In this document: one piece after another, positions 1-12,200 of the stretch
Layout of the letters: the number at the start of each line of letters is the position of its first letter
How positions within the stretch are numbered: position 1 is the stretch's first letter
Origin: Mesorhabditis belari
Taxonomy: Eukaryota; Nematoda; Chromadorea; Rhabditida; Rhabditidae
Assembly (NCBI GenBank): GCA_958450365.1
Contig: CAUEEP010000930.1
Span: 62,001-126,000 of the forward strand
Direction of reading: 5' to 3'
DNA length: 64,000 nt
Notes under the pieces: model-generated
Databases searched by the model: none
Told to the model about the DNA's origin: nothing
What the model saw: only the letters and a program-made list of their open reading frames with translations
Program-made: the position numbers and the translations under genes

Positions 1-299
1 AGATATAGATAGGTCTACCAATGAGCTACATCGACACGTATCCCACGGTAGAGCCTTATGCTTTACGCTAAATATCTTTAGAGCATCAGAATCTAGAGCA
101 AAATCAGACTGAAGCTAACATTTATTATTTTCCCAAAGAATTCCCGGCTAAATTGAACTTTACGGTCCAAAAGATCAAAATTAAAAATTAAAATTTATTT
201 GGTCTAAACTTTTTCCGATCATTATTTGTCTTTTTTTGTCCATAACTAGTCCTATTTCGACTCTGAACTGTACAGTTCAATTTAGCCGAATTCCCCAAC

Positions 300-3005
300 C
301 TTTTGTATATTTGTTCTCAATTTTGCGCAAAACTCGTCGCTTTTCCTCCGGATTTCCTTATCATTTTCGACGTTTTTGAAGTCAAGCCGCTTTTCGGATA
401 AAATTTCCTGAAAAAAAACGAAATTTTACAGATTTGCCAAAAAATGTCAAACCTGTATCTGTGCCTCTAAAAGGTTTTTGGCTTCAGGAATATTCCCAGC
501 TTTCAATAACTCGTTTAAACGCTGATCGATCTCTTTCCGAGCCATCGTTTCCGCGATTTGCAACGTTTCTGGAGAGCTGTTCTGGAAATGAAAACATTTT
601 TCCCTCAGATTCTAGATCAATTCATTTCTAAGCTTGCTTAGTATCTAGATAATGTTGTCATCCAACCCACTTTCAAAGCTTTTCGAAAGATTTCGCTGCA
701 CTTGTTCATCGCCACGGCCACCGTTGCTTCTTTGCTCAGCTAAAATTTCCTCGATATACTTTGTGCTAAAAAGTTGCTAAAAAAATAAACGCACGCTTTC
801 TGGTGTATTGCAAGACTTGTTTTAGTGTGCTTTGTATTAAAGTTCCTAAACACAACCCTTCTAGCGCACTGAACTCCTCATTTTTCTCACAACAGTGAGT
901 TCCCCAGACTCCTCAGAAAAATGAGGAATCGAGTGCACCAGAAAGGAAGTGTTTAGCCATTTTTGAGCACAAAGCATATCCATGTCTTACTATAATTTTC
1001 AAGTACTGTAATGATTATTTGGCTTCAACCAAAAACTCACCACCACAGTCGTTTTCAACTCGGGTGCCTCGTATTGAAGATAGTCGACAATTTTCTGAAA
1101 ATATCAATTTTTCAAAGGTTTCATTCAAAAGTTATCTACTAACCTGAGCCAAACCGATTTTGTCTTCAATTTCTTTTCCCTGAAAATTCTTGCACTTTTC
1201 GATCACCGAGTACTTGATCCGGGCTAAGCAGCTGAGCAAGGCGAAATCTGAAATTTCGAGTTTCCACTAGACTAGACAATTCCAACCGGAACCTAATTCC
1301 ACCTTCGTTTTCTCAGTCGTGATCAATTGTTCTGAAATTTTGTTTACAAATGGAAATTATCATTCTCTCCTTGTAGACAGAATTTGCAAAGCAACTGAGA
1401 AAACGAAGGTGGAATTATATTCGAGTCGGAATTTTCCTATGTCTAGTTGTAACCTTAGTACTTCAATCAGATAATTGTTAAATTGTCAATTGTCAATTCA
1501 AATCCCACCTTGTTCTCGAACTTCTAAAAATTGATTCGCGAAACGAACATTATCTGAAGCTCTCGGCGTGCAGAAACACTCGATTTTGGAGAAATGGCGA
1601 CGAAGAGACAAAGAGATTTCTCGTAAATCCGATGAATTCTCGTTTTCCGCCTAATGTTTACTCTTATAGTAAACAATTTCCTAAAAGGCATAAAGCTACC
1701 ACAAATCTACCACAAAACTACTGTTTGATCAATCCAAAAAAAACTCACCCAAACACGCTCCAAAAACGCTTCCTCTTGATCCCAATCCGGAGTGTCTCTG
1801 ACTACGAAAATCAAGGACTAAAATAAACTTTCAATTTTGAAGACTATGATTGTTTTAAAAATTACAAACCTCTGCCAGTTTCCCGTCACGAAAAGCCGCC
1901 GATATCTCAACGAACATATGAATGTCGAGAAGATCGTTGCCACCAAGATTTCCCATCAAATTTACGAGCTAAAATTGTACAGTTCTTAAGATATCGTTTA
2001 GATAATCTTACACACAATTGCTTTCTACTTTAATTATCTGAGAGTTAAAGTTTAATTTCCTAATTGTCAATGAGACTAGCCGAAAACGCTCGCTTTTCGG
2101 CGCTTCTCGCTGGCGACGCTCTTTCTTTCTTTCAAATGACTAAAACTACTGTAGCCCCTGTTAAGCCCCGCCCTTTTTAAATATGGACCTAAAAGTCAGA
2201 TTCCTCATGGCTGAAAACCCCTAGGAGCAATGAGAGACGGACAGACGAACATACAGACAGACAGACAGACGGACAGACAGACAGACGGAGAGACAGACGA
2301 ACAGACACACAAACACCTCTCCTGCTTTATATATAGATAATCTGCTAAAAGTTTAACCTGTATGTCTGAGAAAAGAAGTGAAAAGCCGGCGATCCATGCC
2401 GAGATTGTCCTCTCTGTTTGCATGTCGAAAGTGCCCTGAGTGTCGAGGAAAAAGACGGCATGCTGAAAGCTTTTTGACTTTAAAGGGCTTAGGTTTACGG
2501 TAACGGCTTTCTAATTTTTATTTGTTTGTAAAACATGATTGTCACAGTAATTTCTCAGTACCAACCGTCTCCTTAATGAAAATTGGCCTCGTGAAGATGT
2601 GGATTCCCTCGGTGAAACGCTGAAGACCCGATTGGAAAGCACCACTGCAATAAAGGGATAAAGAACCAATTTAGCTTTTACCTATAATCTTATTCGCTAA
2701 ACTTACTGTATTTTGTTGCCATTGACCCCATTTGTGAGCACGGACATAAGAAAACTCTTCCCCGATCTCGATGGGCCCATCACACTTACGAAAGTAATCT
2801 GAAAGTCAAATTTAAAATTTGTGACAAAGCATTTGATTGGTTAGTGCCATGTACAATGCATTCTTTTATACATGATGGTCTAATTTTTAAATTGACCCAC
2901 CTTTACCCCTCGATATCTCTCATTGGCAAACGTTTCTCGAGCTACTGTCTCGTGGAAGTTGATCCGATTCTCATCAAAGGTCACCAACGGGATCAACGAG
3001 TTTTC
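300..3005 (-). CDS. GBP/atlastin-like large GTPase, 3' end off window
   Basis: Dynamin-superfamily GTPase of the guanylate-binding protein/atlastin type, expected to bind GTP and act on membranes. Exons on the minus strand: 3005-2907, 2798-2707, 2644-2566, 2462-2358, 1968-1870, 1817-1749, 1650-1509, 1247-1144, 1094-1041, 739-671, 581-453 and 407-300. All junction phases agree, giving about 383 codons. The P-loop GPSRSGKS is at codons 41-48, the switch II motif LDTQG near codon 98, and the family's RD base-specificity motif (VVRD) at 163-166. Helical middle-domain exons follow. Exon sizes and phases match the gene at 55009-63405, but the sequence is clearly more diverged. The start is unresolved: where that paralog has ATG, this copy reads as a splice-acceptor-like TAG. 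No further exon was found in 1-299, so the rest lies beyond the left edge. Family assignment is confident; cellular role is unknown. Confidence 0.8.
825..977. repeat. Hairpin MITE-like element in intron
   Basis: Imperfect inverted repeat inside the intron between two exons of the left-edge GTPase gene. The arms share the words TGCTTTGT, CTAAACAC, TTCT, GCACT and CCTCATTTTTC in opposite orientation around a short centre. Similar 'GTGCACCAGAAAGG...TGTGTTTA' words recur near 34430, 35090, 37395, 42490, 63650 and 41930-42145, so this is a dispersed non-coding family. No ORF. Confidence 0.55.
2231..2316. repeat. (CAGA)n microsatellite
   Basis: Degenerate tetranucleotide run of CAGA/GACA units in the intron before exon 5 of the left-edge GTPase gene. 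It creates a spurious Cys/Val/Ser-rich reading frame on the minus strand next to the real DTQG exon. Confidence 0.85.
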
Positions 3006-3029
3006 CTAGATCGAATCAAAAGTTGAGCA

Positions 3030-4150
3030 ACAATTTTATCATAGATAACGACCATTGCTACTTATTTACTGATCTCTTGGCTCTTGGCTGTAATCAGGGT
3101 TTTGCTTAGATCCAAATTTTGTGGTTAAACTAAAGACAGGTTAAGCCAAGTCAAAGCTAGACTGATTAGAGAAAGTTAAAGCTAAAAGGTCAACCTAAAG
3201 CTGGATAGATCGAGGTTGGACTTTGTAATTTTTGAGCCGATATGCCTGGTGACCTGGCAGTCCTGGCTGGTGCCTGGTGACTTTTTAAACAAGCCTGATT
3301 ACAGATGTCAAGATCGAAATCAAGATAGCCTATGGTAAGGCTAAATTTGTAAAAACTAGTAAAACTGCTATTTATGAACTAATATAGACTTGTACAAGCA
3401 AGAATTCAAATTCAAACTCCAACCTCGTCAACTCCTCGCCTAACCACTTCATCATTGACCATTTCTCTTCCAATAAAACTGAAAAAAATGTTTTACAAGT
3501 TTTACAAATTAAAAATGTTTACGAAAAATGTTATCTTGAAAAAGTCAAAAAACTTTTGGTGTTTATGATCGAAAAAAGATTTGCAAAATCGGCTTTGGGC
3601 GGAATTTTGTGACACAAGAAAATTGACAGAAAAAAATTGAGAACAAAAGAAAAGATAACGAAAAAATAAATGGGCTAGTTTCAAGCGTTGAAACTTAAAC
3701 TTTTCTGAATTTTAATCAATTTAGCAATCATTTTTCTCAATCAGCTTCAAAATTGGTTCAACCTTTTTTACTCCGAAGAAAAGATTTAAGTCTGTTTGCA
3801 TTTTGATTTGGATTTTGATTATGACAAAGCGGCGGTGTGCATACTAGATTCTCTAAATCGATCAGATTTTGTGCCTCTACAAATTCTATTGGCATGGCTT
3901 ATGACAAAGATTGCGCTAGTCTTCTAAAATCGATGGAATTAGCGTGTGGTCATTCTCCTTTAATGACCCGGCCGCACATCTTGAGAGCTAAAAGTAGATG
4001 AGCCATTTTCCGTCGTTCCTATTTGAAAACCCTTAAACGACCCCCTAGTTAGTAGGGAACTGAATAAGCTGTTCAAATATTATCGTAAATTTGAGGAGAA
4101 TATTGAAAGAAATCCCATTAAATCGAAAAACGGGAAGTCTTTTTGTACAT
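3030..4150. other. Intergenic, no gene recognised
   Basis: AT-rich spacer between the minus-strand GTPase gene and the plus-strand repeats. Several short open frames show no splice structure or recognisable protein. The 3830-4020 part is slightly GC-richer and could be an old retroelement scrap, but no motif supports this. Confidence 0.5.
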
Positions 4151-4153
4151 CTA

Positions 4154-4675
4154 TTGGGTTGGGGAGAATGGGTCGGCGCCCAACTTTAAAGGGACTTTTT
4201 GCACACATAAAGCCTTCTTTAAACATACGTTTGGTTTCATCAAAAGGATCCACTATTTCTCTACAAAATCACTTTTGAGAGATTCCACAAAGCTTTTCTT
4301 TCGTGGAGTTTATGAACTTCCAAACGCAGCTGGTTAAAATGGCAAAGAGTCCGACTCATCATTTGAACAGTTTCTTTCACATAAACCTTCTTTGGTGTTT
4401 ATATAAAAAAGATAGAGCACATTCAATTACTTAAGTTGCCAAATTTGCAGGAAGATCCCACCAATGGTTTTTTTTCTAGATGACAGTTTGTAGTTTTTGT
4501 GAAAAAATGGCTTTTTCTTGAGCGGAGGCGCTGTTTGAATTTTCTTTTAAATGTCATTTTGTAGAGAATTAGTTAACCATTCTACTGATATCAAACGCAT
4601 ATTATTTGACGAAGTCGAATAGAAGTTTTAGACATTTTTTTGATTTTCGGCGCCGACTCATTCTCCCCAACCCAA
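4154..4675. mobile_element. Mariner-type MITE with perfect TA target duplication
   Basis: Terminal inverted repeats of about 27 bp (starting TTGGGTTGGGGAGAATGGG) lie at 4154-4180 and in reverse at 4649-4675. Each is flanked by TA, the Tc1/mariner target duplication. The interior codes for nothing recognisable, so it is non-autonomous. Its first bases (TTGGGTT) are the same as those of the mariner at 40152-41327. Confidence 0.8.
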
Positions 4676-4779
4676 TATTAATTCTAAAACTAAGGACCCA
4701 AACCAAGCTTCAAATTCCTCTCTTGATCCTTCCAATCCTAGTGAAGCCTTTTTAGACCCCAAAAAAAAATTATTCTTGA

Positions 4780-5245
4780 GTTTGCTAAATTCTTTCACAG
4801 CATTTCACAATCACCAGAAACCTAACGAACCCTTTCCATCTTTTAAATTTGCTTTCCTTGTTTGGTCTCCCCGTTCACAAGTCTCCATTGAGCGTTTGGA
4901 GAAAATTCAGAGGAGATTCATAAGAATCGCTTTATGGAAAATTGACTACCGTATTTTCTCTAATAGTAGTGCACCGCAGCGAGCCGAGTTGATGACTATT
5001 TATCGCTTCCAAGCTTTCCCAGAAGCTCAACACTCTAATCCCTCACTAGATCTCATCGTTAGCTACATTTTCCGACCCCACATCGATAGGTTCTTATAAG
5101 CAGTTCTCGAGATTTCGAGCAATTTAGACGACGCTCAGGGTGCACTACTATTAGAGAAAATACGGTATTCTGAATATTCTAGTTTGATTTATGAGGATAG
5201 ACTTGTTTTTTTGAACTAAAAGCTTTACAACATTGTCGCTTTGTC
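4780..5245 (+). pseudogene. Non-LTR retrotransposon C-terminal remnant
   Basis: The plus-strand frame contains FLVWSPRSQVSIERLEKIQR followed by RFIRI. This pattern is typical of the region just after the reverse transcriptase of LINE-type elements (W-P, then a conserved basic 'E-x-QRRF' helix). The frame resumes after the nested MITE as YEDRLVFLN. There is no intact polymerase core, so this is a dead fragment. Confidence 0.5.
4947..5167. mobile_element. Small MITE nested in LINE remnant
   Basis: About 29-bp perfect terminal inverted repeats beginning TACCGTATTTTCTCTAATAG at 4947 and reversed at 5139-5167. The element interrupts the LINE-derived reading frame, which continues on both sides, so it inserted later than the LINE. 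No coding capacity. Confidence 0.75.
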
Positions 5246-5249
5246 ATTG

Positions 5250-5857
5250 TGCTAATCAAAACTTTCAAAGTCCTGCATTCCAAACAGATTAGCCCTTTTT
5301 TGTTGACTTTTTTAATTTTAACCCGAGATCAGAGTCCAGAAGTGGTTCAATCATTTTGCAGATTCCTTTTGTGTCTAATCTTCTTTATCAGTTTTTGGCG
5401 AAAATCGCCTTGATCACATTTTTCGACTTTAGACCTTTGGGAAAATCTTGCGAAAGTTTAAAGCAGAACAAAAGAGAACAAAAGAGAAAAAGATCGAGCA
5501 AGAGAATTTTTTTTGCAAATCTCCCTTTTTTCATTGTTTTTTTGGCTAAAAATCCTAAATTTGTTTGAAATTTGAAAATTTTTTTCTTTCTTTATTTTCT
5601 TGCGTAAATTTTCATTGTTTTATGGTAATCAAACCTGATGAATCTATTGATAATGTTTTTAGAAAGTTTTTGAACAAGTTTTATTGATATTTTGATAAGC
5701 TAGCTGAAGTTTTACCCTTGTAGAGTTTGAAAATGAAGAGAGGAGCAAAATCCAAAGTGATAACTTGTTCAATTACTGAGACTTGGCTAGGTTTTTCTAT
5801 ATCTTCTTCTATTTTACCTTAAAATAGTTTCCCAGTTAGATCCTTCGTTTTTACCTA
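5250..5857. other. Intergenic, no gene recognised
   Basis: AT-rich spacer. The open frames here are short and low in complexity; no splice or domain evidence was found. Confidence 0.5.
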
Positions 5858-5890
5858 GAGTTAAGCCCCTCTCGAGTAAGGGAGACCAAG

Positions 5891-5962
5891 TGCATTGTGG
5901 TGTAATGGTTAGGACAGTTGCCTGGCAAGCGAAAAGTCGCGGGTTCGAGTCCCGGTGGCGCA
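5891..5962 (+). tRNA. tRNA-like sequence (glycine-type body, GGC anticodon), probably pseudogene
   Basis: The D-arm (GTGTAATGGTTAG), anticodon stem-loop with loop CTGGCAA and T-arm (CGGGTTCGAGTCCCG) are all in place over 72 nt. The body resembles nematode glycine tRNAs, but the anticodon would read GGC, which pairs with an alanine codon. The acceptor stem has a mismatch and several wobble pairs, so function is doubtful. Confidence 0.4.
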
Positions 5963-6009
5963 CATTGGATGAATTTCGGTGATCGCCATTTGGAACTAGG
6001 GCAGATCAA

Positions 6010-6081
6010 AGAGCCGCCACGACTCGAACCGGCGAGCTTTATTTTATCGAACAACTGTGCTAACCATTACACCACAACGCA
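6010..6081 (-). pseudogene. Degenerate tRNA-like arm
   Basis: Reverse-orientation partner of the tRNA-like sequence at 5891-5962. The first half (TGCGTTGTGGTGTAATGGTT) is almost the same, but the anticodon region has become an A/T-rich stretch that cannot form a proper stem, and the T-arm is damaged. Confidence 0.5.
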
Positions 6082-6189
6082 TTTGATCTCCCTTACTCGA
6101 GAGGGAGTTAACTTTGCTTCTCTGTGCTTCAAGCGTTTCTCACGAATGCTCATAATCTTGCCTCAAATAAAAACTGGCTTAATTTCTCT

Positions 6190-6225
6190 CAAATTTCAGA
6201 GAATTTTTCGAGAACAACATCAACC
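6190..6225 (+). promoter_or_regulatory. Putative trans-splice acceptor and short 5' UTR
   Basis: AAATTTCAG ends at 6200, 25 bases before the ATG of the 6226-16300 gene, with no upstream exon in view. In nematodes this spacing and motif are typical of a spliced-leader acceptor. It could also be an ordinary acceptor of an unseen 5' exon. Confidence 0.4.
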
Positions 6226-9200
6226 ATGACGATTCCCGAGGTAAAAAGTGCTGACTTTAACAAAAGAATCAAACTTTTTAAATAGAATCTAGACTTAAAA
6301 AGCTTTATAAACTATTTATTTTTCTTTTTTTTCTTATTTAATACCAAATTTCAGCCACAATCAACCACCGAGGAGGCTGTCGATGAGCTCTACAAGCTCT
6401 ACTTGCTTGACGTCTCGGTGAGTAATTATTCTTCAATATAATTGTTCTATTACTTTGATACTCAATTAATACACCAGAACATAAATGTTTAAAAGTGAGC
6501 GCAAAGTATGCCCAAAGAACGACAATCACAACAGTTTTTAACACATTCACGAGGATAAGGCTTATCAGTACTAATAATGTACTAATAATAGAAAATGAGC
6601 ACGTAAAGCTAAACCGCTAAATGAATTATTCTCAAGTTCTTGGCTGTAGATGTAACTTTTTATGCGCTATCTCTTTTATTTTGTCATTAAAATAGGTTTT
6701 ATTAGAAAAAAAACAGTCAGAATCGCATCATCGGACCTTTTTTGAACATTCGGCTTCTTTCTAAGGAAAAATGAAACAAAATGCTCAAGTCGAATAGATG
6801 GTCAATAGATTGATCAATAGATTGATCAATAGAATACATTCTAATAGATTGGATAGATTTACAGTAGCCTAACAGTTTGCAGTAGGTTTAGTACATTTTT
6901 AATACCTTGAAATTTTAGTACATTGAGCACTACGATGGAGCCGACCAGACGATGATCACCGTTGGGAAAGAGCACGCGAGAAAGGTTTAAACCTTGAAAG
7001 ATAAAATTTATATACAGTCAGCAAAAAAAAAAGTCTTGCACCATTTTCTCTCAAAGGCTTAAAACAAAAAATTTTTCGCAAAAATAAGCGTTTCAGAGCA
7101 AACTTGTTGGCAACTAATTCTACCATTGTGGTCTAGTATATTATTCGAATATATTATTCATTTTTATTGCAAGTTATTTCTTTTGACGTAAAAAATACGT
7201 TTTATTAGAGACACCCGGTTTAGAGCGCAAAAAAAGTCTTGCACCATCGTTGTATTCTGTTGTAAACTTTTTCTTTTTGCTTTCTGACTTTGTTTTTTTG
7301 TGCATTAATTTATTTTTTTAGATGCCCTGCGAGCGATATCTGGACACTCCGTTTTCATTTTCTGGACACGAAAACATTTTCAAAGCCCGTCAAGGAGGGA
7401 TGAAAGTGAAGGCCATTTATGATCTCTTTATCGTTGATCGCTCTAAGGTCTCCAGGCTTTGTAAACGACAAAAACTAGAGAGAATTGTGCAACGACATTC
7501 AAAAAGTGGTCGGCCACCTAAAACAACAATCAGACAGGACCGTTCATTGATCGGGATGTTCTTGAAGGATCCAAACAGGACGAGTACCGACGGTGCCAAG
7601 TTGCTTCCATCTTGCTTTGGGCTTGAAGTAACTGCTCAAACAATTCGAAACTCAAATCGGTTCGATTGTTTGCTCGACGACCAGCACGAAAGCCTCTAAT
7701 GGTTTTGAGACATCGGCGATTGAGATTGGCCTTCGCAAAGACGTACAAACATTGGACGGTCGACGTTTGGAAGAAGGTACTATGGAGTGACGAGACGAAG
7801 ATCAATATATTCAATCCGAATGGTGGTCAAATGATTCGTCGGCGTGTTGGAACACGCTATAAACTCAAGTATATGTGTTCTACAGTCAAATTCAACGGTG
7901 GAGGAATCATGGTTTGGGGTTAGTAAATGTTTTTTAGATTGTGCCTAATTCTGTCTATATTTTGGTTGCCTGTCATCGCCCGACGTTGGTCCGCTAGTCT
8001 TGATAGACAAAATTATGGATGCTCACAAGTACAAGGGCATATTGGAGACACATATGCTACCTCATGCACAAGCGAAAATAGGACAGGGGTGGCTATTCAT
8101 GCAAGATGGAGACCACAAGTCAGCTTATGATGGGACGTCGATTAAAGATTCGAAGGGGCTTTTTGTGAGGAGGCCCGGCTGTTTTCATCAAAATGGAGTG
8201 GAATTGCTTCGAACACCACCTTACAGCCCCGACATCAACCCGATTGAACATTTGTGGTCGATTGTTAAACGGAAACTCAAAGGACAAAAATTTCGAAACA
8301 AGGCTGAACTATGGGGCCATGTGGAACAAGTATGGAAGACGATCTCTCAACATGTGTTGCAAAAATTGGTCTCATCGATGCCCAGAAGACTACAAAGATC
8401 ATTCAAGCAAAAGGAGCTGCTACAAAGTATTAAACTTATTGAATTTGTTTGATGGTGCAAGCCTTTTTTGCTTCCTTTTTTGTTGGTCGTTAACTCTTTT
8501 ATTATTTTTCCTATTTTACTGTTACGAATAAATTTTTCACTTGTTCATTTGGAAGCTAGACCACAATGGTAAAATTAACTGCCAATAAGTTTTCTCCGAA
8601 ACGCTTATTTTTGCGGAAAAATTTTTGTTTTAAGCCTTTGGGAGACAATGGTGCAAGACTTTTTTTGCTGACTGTATCTGTATTATATTTGTATTATAAG
8701 ATAAATCAAATATTTTGATTTAGAAGCTCTTCGAAGAAATCAGGAAACGGCCGGACTGTGAGCGAGCGCTGCGCCTGGTTGAAGCCAAGTTTAACCAAGA
8801 TGTGAGTGTTAAATTCTAAAGATAAAGCTATTTTTTTAAGAACTAATCACAATACACTGGCCTTCCTAATACAATTATTTCCAGAGAACCCCGAGTGTCA
8901 CCGAGTTGGTGAAGAGAGAGCCAAAAGGAGAACAACAACGAGAAGCTTCTTCTGTCCAATACACTCCAACAACAACTCCTCCGCCGCTTGGATCACATGG
9001 AAATGTGGAAGAGGTAAAGTCAAAGACTAAACCGCGAGTACTTTGGCTTAGAATTTAAAGGCTTTAGTCCATTCAAGTTACAAAATTCAGCCGGAGCTCA
9101 AATTGCTGCAACTCTTCGACATCACCGAAGAGGGGAAAACGTATTTCAACAAGGAAGTGCTCGACTCACTTTGCGCTCAATGTGGCAATCGATCGGTAGA

Positions 9201-12200
9201 AAGATTTTCTCTAAATTCTTAACTAGTCGCCAGGTATCGGTGATTTCAACAGCTGGGAAATTTCGGCAAGGAAAAACCTTCTGGAATAATGTGCTTTTAA
9301 ATGGATTGCAGAGGGGAAAAGCCGGTTTTGCTCCGGAGGATTTTGTCGGGTTTGGTTTTCAAAGAGCTTATAATTCAAAGGCTTTAGTCCATTACTGTAT
9401 TTAAGAATCAAGCTATTGCCAAAATCCAATTTTTTAGGGGTCGCGGTCGAATCGAATTCCAACGCGGCTTCAAGCGTCACACCAAAGGAATTATGGTTTG
9501 GCCAAAAGTCTTCGATCGACAAGATAAAGATGGGAATCAGGTGAGGATTTCTAAGACTTAGTCTTCTAACTAGAGTAAACCTGTGTACATATTCCAGTCA
9601 GTCTTTAGTAATACTGTAGTCAGCCTGGCATCTTGTAGTGATACCGTAGCACTGGGTTACTGTAGCAATACTTAAGCTTGTCGTGAGCTAAAAGCTGTAC
9701 TTTATGACATAACGTGGTTTACATTCAATACTTTTCCAGCTAGCCGTCATCCTAATGGACACCCAGGGCACGTTTGACACTTCCAGCAACATTGCAGACT
9801 CGGCCATCATTTTCGCCATCTCGCTATTAATGTCGTCGATCAAGGTAAGGGATTTTCTAATCCAAATTATAGAAAAGCGATTCAGATCTTCAATACAAAG
9901 AGTCAAATCGATGCACAGGATTTGGACGCTTTGAACATGTTCATTGCTTTCAGTCAGAGGACGGAGGAGAGAGTGGGACAGGTTTGTGAAAGCTTGGGTA
10001 CAGTAGGAATACTGTAGCAATGTTATAGTCGACCTGGTAGACTGTGAGCACACTGTAGTGATATTTTAATAGCCTGGAATACTGTAGAAATACTGTAATC
10101 GCCTGGGATATTGTAGCGATGCTGTAGTCAGTAATGGCATCCTGTAATCAGCTTGTAGCCAGTCAGTCTTCCACACTGCTGGTTTACTGTAGTCAGTCTG
10201 GCATACTGCAGACAATACAGTACTACTGGTACATGATAGCCTTTTTGCACATAACTCTCTTCTTTCAGCACTTTCTGATCATGGTCCGCGACTCGATCGT
10301 CTCCGGCTTTGACCCTGAATACCTGGAGCAAATGAGGGTAAGGAAAAAGCTGTACTATTATATTACACTACTGATGTTTTATTGTACCCTAGTACTACTT
10401 CTGCAAAACTATTCAGGTGAACACTCGCGGCGTCCCCGAACTTGCCCGCCTCCTCAATGGAGTTTTTGATGCGTTCGAGAAAGTGGAATGCTGTATGGTG
10501 CCCCGACCATCCAATGAAGTGATCAACGCATCCGGGGAGATTTTGGCTAAAGGTGGGGTTTTATTGTCCTAGACTGATAGGCTTTAAACTTATATAGTAA
10601 AAATGGGTTTATGTTTCATAGCTCTGGTGTAGTAGAAGGGTCGAAGAGTTTAAAAACATGATGCGTGTGGAACTAGAACTAGCCCAAAACTAGCTCTTTG
10701 GAATGTCTGGCATTACTTGTAGACCTAAACCATGAGTTGGGGCCACCAGAAGCCCCGATTTCAAACCTGATTTCTGAACAGACCGGCCTAGTAGGCTTGT
10801 TAAGCGGGAATCTCGTTAATGGCTTAACGGGATTATCTGAAAATCGGCTAGTTTTATCGAAGTGCGTACAATTGGCAGGATCTATGGGAAATGCAATGTT
10901 GCGGTGGGTAGATTTGGGTGACTAGTCTACTGGCTATTGCCTAGTCTGGCTTGCCATGACCTAGCTAATTCATCCCTGCCCGAAAATGCAGTTAAGCATC
11001 TTAGTAACCCAACAAGTGTACACCTCAAGAATCATTTTCAGATTGTGGCGACGATTTCTTGTCGATGCTCTGCGAGTGCGCGAATCATGTGCTGGGAAAT
11101 TTGGTCCCAAAAATAGTGATGGGTACCCCACTGACTGGGAGAACTTTGGGAGCATATGTGGAGGTAGAAAATCGATATGTACACATCTACTAGCAAATCC
11201 ATATCTGTTATTTGTTGAGAATCTGTTATCAACTCTTTTTAAAGACTAGATCATCAGCAAAACCTTTAGAATCTCGTCGATCACATTCACTCAAACAGTC
11301 ACAGGGCTATTTGCTCGGCGTTTGCGGTGAGATTTTTCTGTTTTCAGTGATTTAGTCTTTCAGGCCACTTCACAACTCTTCTTTGAGAAGGCTCGCGTCG
11401 CTGGGAATGAGACTTTTGCGAGCCTCCATGAAATGGTACCATTTAAAAACTTTTATTGATCTGAAATAGTTACAGTTATTCCTAGCAGTATATCAAAATT
11501 AGTAGCATGTTTTTGCACCTACTGAAGCTTTAGCTTGTTCGCGAGCATGGTCATCGCCCGATTCGACCTCGGGAGTATGGAGAGGCCTTGCAGAATTTCA
11601 TCCAACAAGCCATTGAGGTAAAAAGGAATTTTCTGGACTCCAGGGTCTGAAATGAGATTAGACCAAATCAAGAAGGACCAAAGCTCTGCCAGAAAACAGA
11701 CCTGGTGGGCTCTGTTACTTCGGTAAGCCAAAAGAATAGGTCAGCAGCCAAGTCTAAAGGTTTGGCTCAGCTTGGTCGACAGTAAGTCTGGCCAGAGTTT
11801 GAGTACTTTTTTGATCTGAAACTTCAACGTACTGTTCTATTTTACCCGTTCAGGCCTATCAATCGAATCAGCTTTTCGGATCGGCCGAAGAGAAGAGCAA
11901 ACATTTTGATGACTTCCGAAAGCTGCTTGAGGTTAGATTTCTTCCAGTAGATCGTTATAAAACTCAAATTTTCTTATGAAATACAACTTCTAATTTCCAG
12001 GAAAGATGCCAGGAAAAGATCTCGAGCAACAAGGATCGCTATAGGGACATTCAAATGGCCGAAGCGGTCAATGGAGCTTACGAAGTGTACGAGAAAGGAA
12101 TGAGGGTGAGAAAACTTTCAAACTACGCTTCACCAGAAATAGTGTATTTCGAAATTTTGAACATAAATACACTAGATAGTTTAGCCTGATTTTGTCGAGA

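Larger units (their letters stand above)
5862..6110. repeat. Palindrome carrying two head-to-head tRNA-like arms
   Basis: The ends CCCCTCTCGAGTAAGGGAGA (from about 5867) and their reverse near 6088-6105 form an inverted repeat of about 250 bp. Each arm holds a tRNA-like sequence in opposite orientation. The outer 40-50 bp are nearly perfect; the centre has diverged. Confidence 0.7.

Noticed and set aside
2205..2423. 72-aa Cys/Val/Ser-rich minus-strand ORF
   Set aside because: Only its first 22 codons are real (GTPase exon). The rest reads intron and a CAGA microsatellite.
300..3005. Annotation of these genes simply as atlastin
   Set aside because: The GTPase motifs fit, but no paired transmembrane hairpin was seen. 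The stalks are far longer, and one member ends in a CaaX box, so GBP/atlastin-like is safer.
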